A DNA stretch of 64,000 bases from Lentisphaerota bacterium (GCA_021413965.1 JAIOPI010000021.1:156671-220670); one strand, 5' to 3'. Shown: positions 26,200 to 35,035, counted from the stretch's first letter. The notes: a model not told the origin generated them from the sequence alone. Program-made: numbers and translations.

Positions 26200-27492
26200 C
26201 TACTCAAACAGGAGGGGCTGGCCCGTGGTGGCGATGACGGAGTTCCACAGCAGGCTTTCGGGCGAGACCGTCTTGCGGCTGGCCGTGGCCATGGCGATGG
26301 GCACGTGCATGAAGGATTCGCCGCGATGCCCGATGAGCAGGTCGGTCTTGCCGGCCATGGCGGCATGCACGGCCTGGCGCGCGTAGGCATCGCAGAGCAT
26401 GCTGTCATCGGAATTGGCGGGGACCGCGCGGATGATGTAACTCGGATCGATGTACTTCATCGACAAGGGAATGCCGTGTTCCTTGAAGTCGGCCACGATC
26501 CGGTCGCGCAGGAACGTGCCGATGTCCTTGTGCAGGACGTTCCCCGAGGCATCGCGCGCGACCTCGCCCTGGAGCAGGTCCTGGCCGGCGCCTTCAGCGA
26601 CGACGACGACGGCATGTTCGCGGCTGATGATGCGCTGCCGCAGACACGCGAGGAATCCGCGTTCGCCATTCAGGCGCAGCGGAATTTCCGGGATCAGGGT
26701 GAAGTTCACTTCCTGGCTGGCGACGGTGGCGCCGGCGGCAATGAAGCCCGAGTCGCGCCCCATCAGCCGCACCAGGGCCACGCCGTTGCGATATCCCTTG
26801 GCCTCTGCATGCGCGGCGGCGAGCACCTCGCGCGCCTTGTCGATGGCCGTGGCAAAGCCGAAGGTGCGAGAGACGTACTGGATGTCGTTGTCGATGGTCT
26901 TGGGGATGCCCACGATGGCGATCGGGAGGCCGCGGCGGGAGACTTCGACGGCGATCTCGTGCGCGCCGCGCTGGGTGCCGTCGCCGCCGACCGTGAGAAG
27001 GATGTCGATCTGGTGGGCGACGAGAAAGTCCACCATGGCGGGCACGGGTTGGTTGCCGCGGGACGAGCCGAGCATGGTGCCGCCATGCTCGTGAATGTCG
27101 TCGACCATGTCCGGGGTCAGCGTGATGGGGGGCTCGGCCAGGCCGTCGATCAGGCCCTGGTACCCGTAGCGCAAGCCCAGCACGTTGCGCACGCCGTAGT
27201 TGTGGTGCAGTTCGAGGAATGCCGAGCGGATGACGGTGTTAAGTCCGGGGCAAAGCCCGCCGCAGGTGACGATGGCGGCACGCGTGCGCCCGGGATCGAA
27301 GAACAACTGTGCGCGCGGCCCGGCTTTTTCAAATCGCAAGTCGGATGCGGGCTCGAGGCCGCCTTCTTCGACCTGGTAGCGAATGCGAATGTCATCCGAA
27401 ACGAAATTGCCAATCCGATCGCCGGACACGCTGTTCATGCGCAGCGGCGAGGGGAAACGGCCAACGCCCAATGATGGAATGACGGTCTGCAT
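26200..27492 (-). CDS. pfkA: ATP-dependent-type 6-phosphofructokinase
   Basis: 430 residues, of the longer PFK subfamily. Key blocks are VTCGGLCPGLNT (nucleotide loop), LTVGGDGTQRG, where GGDGT favours ATP and the pyrophosphate enzymes have GGDD, and GIPKTIDNDI, holding the catalytic Asp, followed by LMGRDSGFIA and the fructose-6-phosphate segment. It phosphorylates fructose 6-phosphate in glycolysis. ATG 27492 has AAGGAG 6 nt upstream, so the 19-codon longer frame was not used. The gene is divergent from the histidine kinase; an 18-bp palindrome lies between them. ATP use is inferred from the Gly, not tested. Confidence 0.85.
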   Translation of the reverse strand: MQTVIPSLGVGRFPSPLRMNSVSGDRIGNFVSDDIRIRYQVEEGGLEPASDLRFEKAGPRAQLFFDPGRTRAAIVTCGGLCPGLNTVIRSAFLELHHNYGVRNVLGLRYGYQGLIDGLAEPPITLTPDMVDDIHEHGGTMLGSSRGNQPVPAMVDFLVAHQIDILLTVGGDGTQRGAHEIAVEVSRRGLPIAIVGIPKTIDNDIQYVSRTFGFATAIDKAREVLAAAHAEAKGYRNGVALVRLMGRDSGFIAAGATVASQEVNFTLIPEIPLRLNGERGFLACLRQRIISREHAVVVVAEGAGQDLLQGEVARDASGNVLHKDIGTFLRDRIVADFKEHGIPLSMKYIDPSYIIRAVPANSDDSMLCDAYARQAVHAAMAGKTDLLIGHRGESFMHVPIAMATASRKTVSPESLLWNSVIATTGQPLLFE

Positions 27493-27551
27493 ACGGGGCT
27501 CCTTCACGTCGCACCCATCACGCTCGCACCCCGGCGGCGGGGTGGGCAAGC

Positions 27552-27569
27552 GAAAAGGCCGGCCTTTTC
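27552..27569. promoter_or_regulatory. 18-bp perfect palindrome, candidate operator
   Basis: GAAAAGGCCGGCCTTTTC is an uninterrupted 18-bp dyad. It sits between the divergent phosphofructokinase and histidine kinase genes, 18 nt upstream of a TTGACA element. The position suits a transcription-factor site controlling either or both genes. Confidence 0.4.
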
Positions 27570-27586
27570 CGACTGCCGAGATAGGC

Positions 27587-27615
27587 TTGACACTCGCGGG
27601 TCGGCGGCGTACCCA
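27587..27615 (+). promoter_or_regulatory. Candidate promoter for the kinase-regulator-oxidoreductase operon
   Basis: TTGACA (27587-27592), 17-nt spacer, TACCCA (27610-27615). The -35 is perfect and the -10 weak. It lies 43 nt before the ATG at 27658. Confidence 0.35.
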
Positions 27616-27657
27616 TTACGAGTCTTGGTGTGGGGTTCTGGGTGCGGGGGTGTTGGC

Positions 27658-28800
27658 ATGGGTTTTACCGTCAAGCGGTTGGGCGACGTCATGTCCGAAT
27701 TCGCCTCCGCCCTGATGGCCGGTGAGACCTATTCGCCCCTGCGCAATCCCTATATCTGGTTTGGCTTTCTGTGGGGCATTCCGGTGCCGCTGCTGGGGCT
27801 GATCATCCACCGGCATCTGGCGGGGGGGCACCTCACCGAGCCTCTCGCGGGGCTGGTGGCCGAGCCGCTGTTCATGTTCCTGCTCCTGCATCCGCCCCTG
27901 TTTGCCGTGGTGTTCGGCGCGATGGGCACGGTGCGGTTACGCAAAATCGCCAGCATCGAAGCACTGCTGGCGGAGCGCGAGGTGGAAATGCAGCAAATCC
28001 GGGACGCGCATGCCGAGCTGCAGCAGATGGCCCGCTTGAAGGATGAGTTTCTGGGCAGCGTCACGCATGAACTCAAGACGCCCCTTGTCACCATCCGGGG
28101 CTATGCGGAGATGCTGGAGCATGGCCGACTGGGCGACGTATCGGACAAGCAGAAGCACGTGCTGGGGGTCATGCAGCGCAACTGCCGCCGGCTGCAGCAG
28201 CAGATCGACATGCTGCTCTCGGCCAGCCGCAACCAGAGCCCGCAGGCTGAGCTGAAGCCGGTCGATTTTCCGCTGCAGGACCTGGTCGACGAAATCTGCG
28301 AGCGCCACCGGCCCAACGCGCTGCAGCGCAGCATCGAACTGACGTGCGAGGCGCCGCCACCCGGGATTCAGGCCCATGGCGACTACGGCCGGCTGGCGGA
28401 GGTGTTTGACAATTTGCTGAGCAACGCGCTCAAATTCACGGATTCCGGCGGCTGGGTGCGCCTGTCATTCGGGGCGCCGCATGCGAACCGGCTGCCCTGC
28501 GAAGTGGCGGATGCCGGCTGTGGCATTCCCGCGGAGGCGCAGCGGTACATCTTTGAGCGATTTCGGCAGGCCGATGGGTCCATTCGCCGGCGTTACGGCG
28601 GATCGGGGCTGGGCCTGGCGCTGGTGAAGGAAAATCTGGCCGCGCACGGGTGCGCGGTGACGGTGGAGAGCGCCCCTGGTGAAGGGGCACGGTTCCGGTT
28701 CGATCTGCCCATCCGTCCGGCCCCAGCGGCCGACGTGGCGGGGGGCCGCGAGGGGAGGCAACATGGCGACGAGCGCGAAAACGATCCTGATCGTCGATGA
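27658..28800 (+). CDS. Membrane sensor histidine kinase
   Basis: 380 residues from ATG 27658; ATG 27691 is an alternative and neither has a strong ribosome site. Two transmembrane helices (~33-50 and ~66-90) with a short loop, then a coiled coil, a HisKA domain with the phospho-acceptor H137 in SVTHELKTPL, and a HATPase domain with NLLSNALKF (N box), DAGCGIPAE (G1), FERFRQ (F box) and GGSGLGLALVKE (G2). No periplasmic sensor domain is visible, so the signal is probably sensed in or at the membrane. The last 38 nt overlap the response regulator, its evident partner. Confidence 0.85.
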   Translation: MGFTVKRLGDVMSEFASALMAGETYSPLRNPYIWFGFLWGIPVPLLGLIIHRHLAGGHLTEPLAGLVAEPLFMFLLLHPPLFAVVFGAMGTVRLRKIASIEALLAEREVEMQQIRDAHAELQQMARLKDEFLGSVTHELKTPLVTIRGYAEMLEHGRLGDVSDKQKHVLGVMQRNCRRLQQQIDMLLSASRNQSPQAELKPVDFPLQDLVDEICERHRPNALQRSIELTCEAPPPGIQAHGDYGRLAEVFDNLLSNALKFTDSGGWVRLSFGAPHANRLPCEVADAGCGIPAEAQRYIFERFRQADGSIRRRYGGSGLGLALVKENLAAHGCAVTVESAPGEGARFRFDLPIRPAPAADVAGGREGRQHGDERENDPDRR

Positions 28801-29467
28801 CGAGCCGGACATTCTGGAACTGCTCGACCTGCTCCTGGCCGGGGAGGGGTATCGCGTGCTGCAGGCCGGCGGCGGAGCGGCGGCCATGGCCGCGCTGGCG
28901 GCCGAGCGACCGGACTTTGTCTTTCTCGACATCATGATGCCCGACATCGACGGCCACGCCGTCTGTGCGCACATTCGCGGCCAGGAGCGGCTGCGCGATG
29001 TGCCTGTGTATATGCTGACGGCGAAGAACGATGTGGCCCACATCGGGCGCGCGCTCGACGCCGGTGCGCACGGATTCATGGTCAAGCCGTTCGACACCGA
29101 GGACCTGCTGCGGGTTGTGGCGGCCTGCCTCGGGGGCGAGCGAACGGACTTCTATCGTTCGGGCCAGCCGGCGGGCGGCGCGCGGCCGGGCGACTCGCGC
29201 GTGGCGTGCCTGGCCATCGCGGAGCCAAAAGCCGAGTTCTCCGTGATCGTGGGGGTGTGCGAGGATCAGCATTACAACCTGCTGTCGCTGTGGCAGCGCG
29301 ACGAGCCGACGCGGTGCATGACCACCGCGCTGCTGAACGTGACGGCCTCCGAGCACTTCGGCACGCTGCTGAACCGCATCCTGGCGGTCCCGCGGGTTGA
29401 GATCCTGCACTGCTCGATCTACCGGACCATTGAAGAGGTGCCGATGCACAAACTGGAGCACGCATGA
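28763..29467 (+). CDS. Response regulator with an unrecognised C-terminal domain
   Basis: 234 residues. Receiver domain 1-~125: ILIVDDEPD (acidic pocket), phospho-acceptor Asp56 (VFLDIMMPD), Thr87 (MLTAKND) and Lys108 (FMVKPFD). After a linker, residues ~135-234 form a separate domain (ARPGDSRVACLAIAEPK; EFSVIVGVCEDQHYNLLSLW; LHCSIYRTIEEVPMHK) with no helix-turn-helix, GGDEF, HD or ATPase motif that I can see. AGGGGAGG precedes the ATG. Its ATGA end overlaps the KorA-type gene by 4 nt, so output may act on, or be coupled to, that oxidoreductase. Confidence 0.8.
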   Translation: MATSAKTILIVDDEPDILELLDLLLAGEGYRVLQAGGGAAAMAALAAERPDFVFLDIMMPDIDGHAVCAHIRGQERLRDVPVYMLTAKNDVAHIGRALDAGAHGFMVKPFDTEDLLRVVAACLGGERTDFYRSGQPAGGARPGDSRVACLAIAEPKAEFSVIVGVCEDQHYNLLSLWQRDEPTRCMTTALLNVTASEHFGTLLNRILAVPRVEILHCSIYRTIEEVPMHKLEHA

Positions 29468-31248
29468 AGCAGGCAGTCACGATCGGCCAGGGGGCGAGCT
29501 GTCCATGCGTCTTTCTCATGGGCAGCGGGGGCGATGGGGTGGTGACGGCTGGCGACCTGCTGGCGCGGGCCGTGGCGAACGCCGGGCTGCACTGCCAGAT
29601 GGTGAAGAGTTTCGGCCCGCAGATCCGGGGCGGTGAGAGTGGCGTCTGGCTGCAGATCAGCCCGCAACCAATCCAGGGACCGGCTGAGCAGGTCCAGATT
29701 GCCGTGGTGCTGTCGTGGCGCAGTTTCGGGCCGTTTGCCCGTCAACTGAGCCTGGCGCCCGGGGCGCTTGTCTTCCAGGACGAGCAGGATGCGGCCCTGG
29801 CGCCGCCTGACCTGCGAGACGCAGGCGGACAGCCCGTGACGCCGCGCTCGCTGCCGCTGCAGAAGCTGGCGGACGAGTTGGAGGCGCCGCGCTCTCGCAA
29901 CATCCTGCTGGTCGGATTCATCGCCGGCCTGCTGCAGCTGCCCGCCGCGCTGATTCCCGAGGTGCTGCAGCGCAAGTTCGGCAAGCGAGGCGCCGAGGTG
30001 GCGGCCACGCTCATCAAGGCGTTTCACCGCGGCCGCGAGTTGGCGGATGCGCAGGCACGCCCGGCCGGGCTGCCCGCGCTGGCCCCCGTCGAGGCCGAAG
30101 CGCGCCTGCTCCTGTCCGGCAACGATGCGGCCTCCCTGGGCGCCCTGCATGCGGGGGTCGAGTTCTTTGCGGGCTACCCGATCACGCCGGCATCGGAAAT
30201 CATGACGGCGATGGCCGAGCACCTGCCAGGCCGCGGCGGCATGATGATCCAGGCTGAGGACGAAATCTCGGCGATCTGCATGCTGCTGGGGGCGTCGTTC
30301 GGCGGCAAGAAGGCGCTGACTTCCACGTCGGGACCGGGGCTGTCGCTCATGGTCGAGGCGCTGGGGTTCGCCACGCAGATTGAGCTGCCGTGCGTCATCA
30401 TCGACGTTCAGCGCGGCGGCCCGTCCACGGGCATGCCCACGAAGACCGAGCAATCCGATCTGCAGCTGGCCGTTTACGGGGCGCATGGCGATGCCCCGCG
30501 CGTCGTGATTGCGCCGGAAAATGTGCGCACCTGCTTCGACGCCACGGTGAAGGCCTTCTACCTGGCGGAAAAATACCAGACGCCGGTGATTGTGCTGTCC
30601 GATCAGCAACTCGGCCACCGCGAGGAAACGCTGCCCGCGACCGCGTTCGACGAGGGGCACGCCTTTCGCACGGTCATCGCGCGGCGCCTGCCCGATGTGA
30701 AGCCGGGCGAGCCGTACAAGCGGTTCGCGCTGGGGGATGACCCCGTCTCGCCGATGGCCATCCCGGGCATGGAAGGCGGCACCTATCGCACGTCGGGCAT
30801 CATCCACGACGAGGCCGGCAATCCGACGGTCAGCACGGACCTGCATCGGCGCATGAGCGAGAAGCTCCAGCGCAAAATGACGCTGATCCTGGCCGAGATG
30901 CCGGGGTACCGCCTGGAGGGGCCGGCGCACGCCGACACGCTGCTGCTGACCTGGGGCTCGACGGCGGGCGCGGCCTGCGACGCCGCCGCCCGGCGCACGG
31001 CGGAGGGCCGCCCCACGGCGGTGCTGATTGTGGAGCTGCTGTATCCGCTCCCGACCGAGGCCCTGCGCGAGCACGTGGCGCGCTACCGGCACGTGGCGGT
31101 GGCCGAGCTGACGTTCTCGGGGCAGTTCCTGCGCTGGCTGCGCGCGAACGGCCTGGCCTTGGAACAGGCCCTCGCGATTCATCGCGGCGGCGGCGATCCG
31201 TTGACGACCAGTGAAATCCTGCAACGCATGAGGGAAGCATGGACGTGA
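29464..31248 (+). CDS. 2-oxoacid:ferredoxin oxidoreductase, fused gamma-alpha subunit
   Basis: 594 residues. An N-terminal gamma domain (~1-195: GSGGDGVVTAGDLLARA, KSFGPQIRGGES) is fused to the alpha (pyrimidine-binding) domain (~215-594: AGYPITPASEIMTAMAEHL, IQAEDEISAI, TSTSGPGLSLMVEALGFA, QRGGPSTGMPTKTEQSDL). This arrangement is standard for KorA-type 2-oxoglutarate:ferredoxin oxidoreductase, which reversibly makes acyl-CoA, CO2 and reduced ferredoxin. It overlaps the response regulator by 4 nt and the beta subunit by 10 nt. 2-Oxoglutarate is likely but other 2-oxoacids are not excluded. Confidence 0.85.
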   Translation: MKQAVTIGQGASCPCVFLMGSGGDGVVTAGDLLARAVANAGLHCQMVKSFGPQIRGGESGVWLQISPQPIQGPAEQVQIAVVLSWRSFGPFARQLSLAPGALVFQDEQDAALAPPDLRDAGGQPVTPRSLPLQKLADELEAPRSRNILLVGFIAGLLQLPAALIPEVLQRKFGKRGAEVAATLIKAFHRGRELADAQARPAGLPALAPVEAEARLLLSGNDAASLGALHAGVEFFAGYPITPASEIMTAMAEHLPGRGGMMIQAEDEISAICMLLGASFGGKKALTSTSGPGLSLMVEALGFATQIELPCVIIDVQRGGPSTGMPTKTEQSDLQLAVYGAHGDAPRVVIAPENVRTCFDATVKAFYLAEKYQTPVIVLSDQQLGHREETLPATAFDEGHAFRTVIARRLPDVKPGEPYKRFALGDDPVSPMAIPGMEGGTYRTSGIIHDEAGNPTVSTDLHRRMSEKLQRKMTLILAEMPGYRLEGPAHADTLLLTWGSTAGAACDAAARRTAEGRPTAVLIVELLYPLPTEALREHVARYRHVAVAELTFSGQFLRWLRANGLALEQALAIHRGGGDPLTTSEILQRMREAWT

Positions 31249-32123
31249 CCCCACCCGCGGAAGTCGTGGAACGCCGCATCAACGCGCGGCAGGCGTACCG
31301 CAGCGATCTGAAGCCCGTCTGGTGCCCCGGCTGCGGGGACTACAGCGTGCTGACGGCGCTGTTTGCGGCGCTGGCGGAGCTGCAGATTCCGCCGCACCAG
31401 ATCGCGCTCATCTCCGGCATTGGCTGCTCAAGCCGCCTGCCGGGCTATGCGGCGACCTACGGACTCAACACCATCCATGGCCGCCCGATCCCGGTGGCGA
31501 CGGGCCTCAAGAGCGCGCGGCCCGATCTGACCGTGATTGCCATGGCTGGTGACGGCGACGCGCTGAGCATCGGCGGCGGGCACTTCCCGCATGCGGCGCG
31601 GCGCAACATCGGCATGGCGTACTTCGTGATGGATAACAACGTGTATGGCCTGACCAAGGGACAGACCTCGCCCACGACGCCGACGGGCGAACAGACCGCC
31701 ACCTCGCTTTATGGCTGGCCCGAGGATCCGGCCAATCCGCTCGGGCTTGCGCTGGCCTACGGCGTGTCCTTCGTGGCGCAAGGCGTTGCCGGGGACGTCA
31801 AGGGGCTCGCGCGGCTGATGGTGGAAGCGATCCAGTGGCCGGGATTCGCCTTTATCGAGATCCTGAGCCCCTGCGTGACGTGGCGCGGCAAGGAGCAGTA
31901 CGACGTGATCCGGGACCGCGCGCGGCCGATCCCGCCGGAGCACGACGTGACGGATCTGGCGGCCGCCTTCCGCTACGCGCACGATCCCGAGCACCTGTAT
32001 GTCGGCGTGCACTACCGCCAGCGCAAGCCGACGTTTCAGGAGCGCGTGACCGCGCTGCAGCAGAAGGCCGCAGCCAAAGGCGCGGGCAACTTTGACCGGT
32101 ACCTGGCCAAGTTCAGGGCATAG
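31239..32123 (+). CDS. 2-oxoacid:ferredoxin oxidoreductase, beta subunit (thiamine-pyrophosphate binding)
   Basis: 294 residues. CPGCGDY near residue 28 and ISGIGCSSRLPGY supply cluster and cofactor contacts; MAGDGDALSIGGGHF with a later DNNVYGLTKGQTSPTT is the thiamine-pyrophosphate/Mg motif. This pairs with the preceding subunit; the genes overlap by 10 nt. No separate ferredoxin-like delta subunit is encoded here, as is usual for the two-subunit KorAB type. The reduced ferredoxin partner must be encoded elsewhere. Confidence 0.85.
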   Translation: MDVTPPAEVVERRINARQAYRSDLKPVWCPGCGDYSVLTALFAALAELQIPPHQIALISGIGCSSRLPGYAATYGLNTIHGRPIPVATGLKSARPDLTVIAMAGDGDALSIGGGHFPHAARRNIGMAYFVMDNNVYGLTKGQTSPTTPTGEQTATSLYGWPEDPANPLGLALAYGVSFVAQGVAGDVKGLARLMVEAIQWPGFAFIEILSPCVTWRGKEQYDVIRDRARPIPPEHDVTDLAAAFRYAHDPEHLYVGVHYRQRKPTFQERVTALQQKAAAKGAGNFDRYLAKFRA

Positions 32124-32131
32124 GGGAGAAC

Positions 32132-32659
32132 ATGAGCACATCGCATACGATTGATTTTGCAGCCTTGACCCTGCAGGACGCGCTCGATCTGGGCATCCTG
32201 ATCGAGGAGGACGCCCGGGAGCGCTACGGTGAATTCGTCGACCAGTTGGAGGCCCACTACACGGAAGAGGCCGCCGCCTTCTTCCGGAACATGGTGCGCA
32301 ACGAGGGCAAGCACCGCGACTGGCTCACCAAGCGCCGGACGTCGCTCTTCGGCGCTGCGCCGTCGCGGGTGGACGCGTCCATGCTTGTCGAAATCGAGGC
32401 GCCCGAGTTCAGCGAGGCGGACATCTTCATGACCCTGCGGCAGGCGCTGGACGTGGCGTTGAAGGCGGAGGTGCGCGCGTACCGGTTCTTCGCCGATGCG
32501 CTCAAGCACGTGCGCGATCCACAGGTGCGCGAGCTGTTCACGGAACTGCGGGACGAGGAAGTGGAGCACCAGCAGATGGTGCAGCGCGAGATCGACAAGC
32601 TGCCCCCCGGGCCCGAGCCGGACACGCGGGGCCAGGCCGACGAGCCGGTGGGGCACTGA
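32132..32659 (+). CDS. Ferritin-like / rubrerythrin-type di-iron protein
   Basis: 175 residues of four-helix ferritin-like design. Di-iron ligands are visible as LIEEDARERY (~24-33), NEGKH (E-x-x-H, ~57-61), KAEVRAYRFF (~110) and DEEVEH (E-x-x-H, ~142-147). There is no C-terminal rubredoxin domain. GGGGAG precedes the ATG 8 nt after the KorB-type gene, so it ends the operon. A likely role is peroxide removal or iron handling, protecting the oxygen-sensitive oxidoreductase; this is an inference from the family and position. Confidence 0.75.
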   Translation: MSTSHTIDFAALTLQDALDLGILIEEDARERYGEFVDQLEAHYTEEAAAFFRNMVRNEGKHRDWLTKRRTSLFGAAPSRVDASMLVEIEAPEFSEADIFMTLRQALDVALKAEVRAYRFFADALKHVRDPQVRELFTELRDEEVEHQQMVQREIDKLPPGPEPDTRGQADEPVGH

Positions 32660-32723
32660 GACGTGGCCATGGGGGCGAGGTCCGGCAGAACGCCTCACCC
32701 CATTTCCCCCGGTGTCCTGCAGG

Positions 32724-32752
32724 TTGCGTTGGGGTGGCCTGCCGGTTATGCT
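32724..32752 (+). promoter_or_regulatory. Candidate promoter for the CDGSH gene
   Basis: TTGCGT (32724-32729), 17-nt spacer, TATGCT (32747-32752), about 30 nt of leader before the ATG at 32788, which has GGAG nearby. Confidence 0.45.
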
Positions 32753-32787
32753 GAGGGCTGCACGAACACATAACTGGAGCCCTTCCC

Positions 32788-33030
32788 ATGAGCGAGAGTC
32801 CGACCATCGCGCAGAAATCGCCCTTTGCGGTGAATGTAACGGCCGGCCAGACGTACTGGTGGTGCGCCTGCGGCAAGAGCAAGAACCAACCCTTCTGTGA
32901 CGGCACGCATCGCGGCAGCAGCTTCAGCCCCGTTGAGTACAAAGCCGACCAGACGGCGACGGTATACCTCTGCGGCTGCAAGCACACGGGCAAACGCCCC
33001 CTCTGCGACGGCACGCATCGCAAGATGTGA
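32788..33030 (+). CDS. Double-CDGSH iron-sulfur protein
   Basis: 80 residues with two CDGSH-type [2Fe-2S] motifs: WWCACGKSKNQPFCDGTH and YLCGCKHTGKRPLCDGTH, each giving three Cys and one His. Two-motif CDGSH proteins of this size are common in bacteria and are thought to take part in cluster transfer or redox sensing. No signal peptide. The gene has its own promoter and follows the oxidoreductase operon, which also uses Fe-S clusters; a functional link is only suggested by this position. Confidence 0.9.
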   Translation: MSESPTIAQKSPFAVNVTAGQTYWWCACGKSKNQPFCDGTHRGSSFSPVEYKADQTATVYLCGCKHTGKRPLCDGTHRKM

Positions 33031-33074
33031 TGCGCCTGCCGCCCCCTCGCTGGCGCGCCGGCCAGCTTTCCTGA

Positions 33075-33102
33075 TTGCACGTCCGGCGGTCCCGACTATC
33101 AT
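33075..33102 (+). promoter_or_regulatory. Promoter giving a leaderless transcript of the unknown exported protein
   Basis: TTGCAC (33075-33080), 16-nt spacer, TATCAT (33097-33102), then 6 nt to the ATG at 33109. No ribosome-binding sequence. Same geometry as at 12543 and 59989. Confidence 0.5.
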
Positions 33103-33108
33103 GGCGCC

Positions 33109-34926
33109 ATGAACATCATGCGTCGCCTGACCGTCGGAATTGTCGTTGCCACGCTCGTGTGTTTCGGGGCCGCCTCGTCGGGACGTGCGGCGGAGCCGCC
33201 GGTGCTCCTGACGGTGGAGATCCGCGGGATCAGTGCGCTCATCGGTGATGTCAACCGACTCGCCATGGCGATGCAACTCGGGCCTCAGGGCGCCCTGCTC
33301 ATGCCCACGCTCGACCGTGCTCTCGGGGGCGGCGGCTTCAGCGGCATCGACACGAATGGGGTGGTGTGCGCCTACGTGTTTGGCCGCGACCCGGAGGCTA
33401 CCCCGACGCTGAACAAGCCCGTCGTGGTGGCGCTGCCGACGCACGATAACGGCCACGCGTTCATGGACGGGTTGACGAACCGTTTTGAACGCGGCGCTTC
33501 TGATGGCGGGGTCGTGCGCTTCAGCCAGCGCTCCAGCGAGATGTCTCCCCGTTCGGACCTGCACGTCGGGACAGAAGGGGGCTTCGCCATCCTCGGTGAG
33601 AACCGGGCGCTCGTGGACGACGTCATGCGCCGGATCGGTTCCGGTCAACTCCAGCCCGGGGCGCGGATCGACGTGCCCGGGACCCTGGCGATGTCGGTCA
33701 ACTTGCCGGCCATCGGGATCATGCTGCAGAACACGCTGGGCAAGACGGCGGATTCCATGCCTGCGGCGCCGGGGGCGGGCCCCAACCGGGCGGACATTCT
33801 CAAGACGGAGGGCAACGTCCTCAAGGCGTTCATCGATCAGATCGAGACCTTTGAAATCGGACTCGGGACGGATTCCCGCAGCGTGGTCATGCAGACCCGC
33901 AGCGTGGCCAAGGCGGATACGGTCGTGGGCCGCGTGTATCAGGACACCCGCCCGCCGCGGCGTGATTTCCTGTCGGTCCTGCCAGACGGCCTGCTGCTGG
34001 CCCAGGTGGGGCACATGGGGGCGGTCGATGAGTTTCTGGACATGTACAGCGGCATGCTGACGCAGATCATGGGCAGCCTGGGGGGCGAGACACAGGGCCT
34101 GAGCGAGCTCATGCGCCAGAGCATGGGCGAGATGCGCGGGTTGGCGACGGGTGACTATGCCATGGGCGTGTGGGCGAAGCACAACCCGTCGGGTGTCGGC
34201 TATGTTTATTATCTGGGCGTCAAGGACCCGGCACGGGCGAAGACCGTGTTCGATCGCTATGCGGAGCGCTTCGCCGCCACTAATTCAGCCGTTGCGGGAA
34301 TGCAGTTCCGCGCGGAGCGCGGCGCTTCGCGCGAGCACAACGGCGTGCCCATCTCGGCCTACCGTTACCTGCTCACGCTGGGCCCCGACGCGCAGGACGC
34401 GCCGTTGGGCGCGCCGTCCTTCCTGTCCCAGTGGACGAACATGCTGTACGAGGTCGCGTTCGCCGGTGATGTGTGCGTGCTGACCATGGGCGACCAGGGG
34501 CAGATGGACGCGGCCCTGGATCGCCTGCAGGCTCCGGGGGGCTCCATCCTCGACAGCAAGATGTTTCAGGGGCTTTTCCCCAGCGAGCCGGCGGCCGGCC
34601 AGGCGGTGCAGGTGGCGAACCTGTCGCTGGTCGAGTATGCGAAGATGATACTTGGCATGCTGCCCGGGGTGAACACGCAGATGCTGGAGATGTTTCCGGC
34701 CACGCAGTCCGGCCTGAGCGGGTATGCCATTGCGGAGGGATTGTCACAGCGGGGCGTGGTCAAGATCGGGATGGACGAAATCGTGGCGCTCAAGTCGATG
34801 GTGCCGTTCGTGATGATGAGCGCCATGTCCGCCGGTGGGGGGCCGGGGCGTGGTCCAATGGGCGGCATGCCGTCGCCTTCGTCCCTGCCGGAAGAACCTG
34901 AGCAGCCCGCCGCACCGGTGGAATGA
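33109..34926 (+). CDS. Exported protein of unknown function
   Basis: 605 residues with a signal peptide (about 1-28, ending GRAAE). The mature protein is mixed alpha/beta (LLTVEIRGISALIGDVNRLA; LHVGTEGGFAILGENRALV; DFLSVLPDGLLLAQVGHMG) and ends with a disordered Gly/Pro/Met-rich tail (GGGPGRGPMGGMPSPSSLP). I do not recognise the family; similar long exported proteins of unknown role are frequent in PVC bacteria. It is a single-gene unit with a leaderless-type promoter, ending in a hairpin shared with the convergent barrel gene. Confidence 0.65.
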   Translation: MNIMRRLTVGIVVATLVCFGAASSGRAAEPPVLLTVEIRGISALIGDVNRLAMAMQLGPQGALLMPTLDRALGGGGFSGIDTNGVVCAYVFGRDPEATPTLNKPVVVALPTHDNGHAFMDGLTNRFERGASDGGVVRFSQRSSEMSPRSDLHVGTEGGFAILGENRALVDDVMRRIGSGQLQPGARIDVPGTLAMSVNLPAIGIMLQNTLGKTADSMPAAPGAGPNRADILKTEGNVLKAFIDQIETFEIGLGTDSRSVVMQTRSVAKADTVVGRVYQDTRPPRRDFLSVLPDGLLLAQVGHMGAVDEFLDMYSGMLTQIMGSLGGETQGLSELMRQSMGEMRGLATGDYAMGVWAKHNPSGVGYVYYLGVKDPARAKTVFDRYAERFAATNSAVAGMQFRAERGASREHNGVPISAYRYLLTLGPDAQDAPLGAPSFLSQWTNMLYEVAFAGDVCVLTMGDQGQMDAALDRLQAPGGSILDSKMFQGLFPSEPAAGQAVQVANLSLVEYAKMILGMLPGVNTQMLEMFPATQSGLSGYAIAEGLSQRGVVKIGMDEIVALKSMVPFVMMSAMSAGGGPGRGPMGGMPSPSSLPEEPEQPAAPVE

Positions 34927-34958
34927 GCCTCCCGAAGGGCGCCCGGCCTCGCGTCTCA

Positions 34959-35015
34959 GGAGGAGCGGCCGGCTTTTGTCGTCCGGCGGAATGCGAAGCA
35001 GCGTTCCGCTCCTCC
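34959..35015. terminator. Stem-loop between convergent genes, possible bidirectional terminator
   Basis: Perfect 10-bp arms GGAGGAGCGG (34959-34968) and CCGCTCCTCC (35006-35015), with further pairing inside (CCGG/CCGG) around a TTTTGTC loop. It lies between the stops of two convergent genes. There is no terminal T run, so rho-independent activity is uncertain. Confidence 0.45.
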
Positions 35016-35035
35016 GTTGCCACGGGCGTCCGTCG

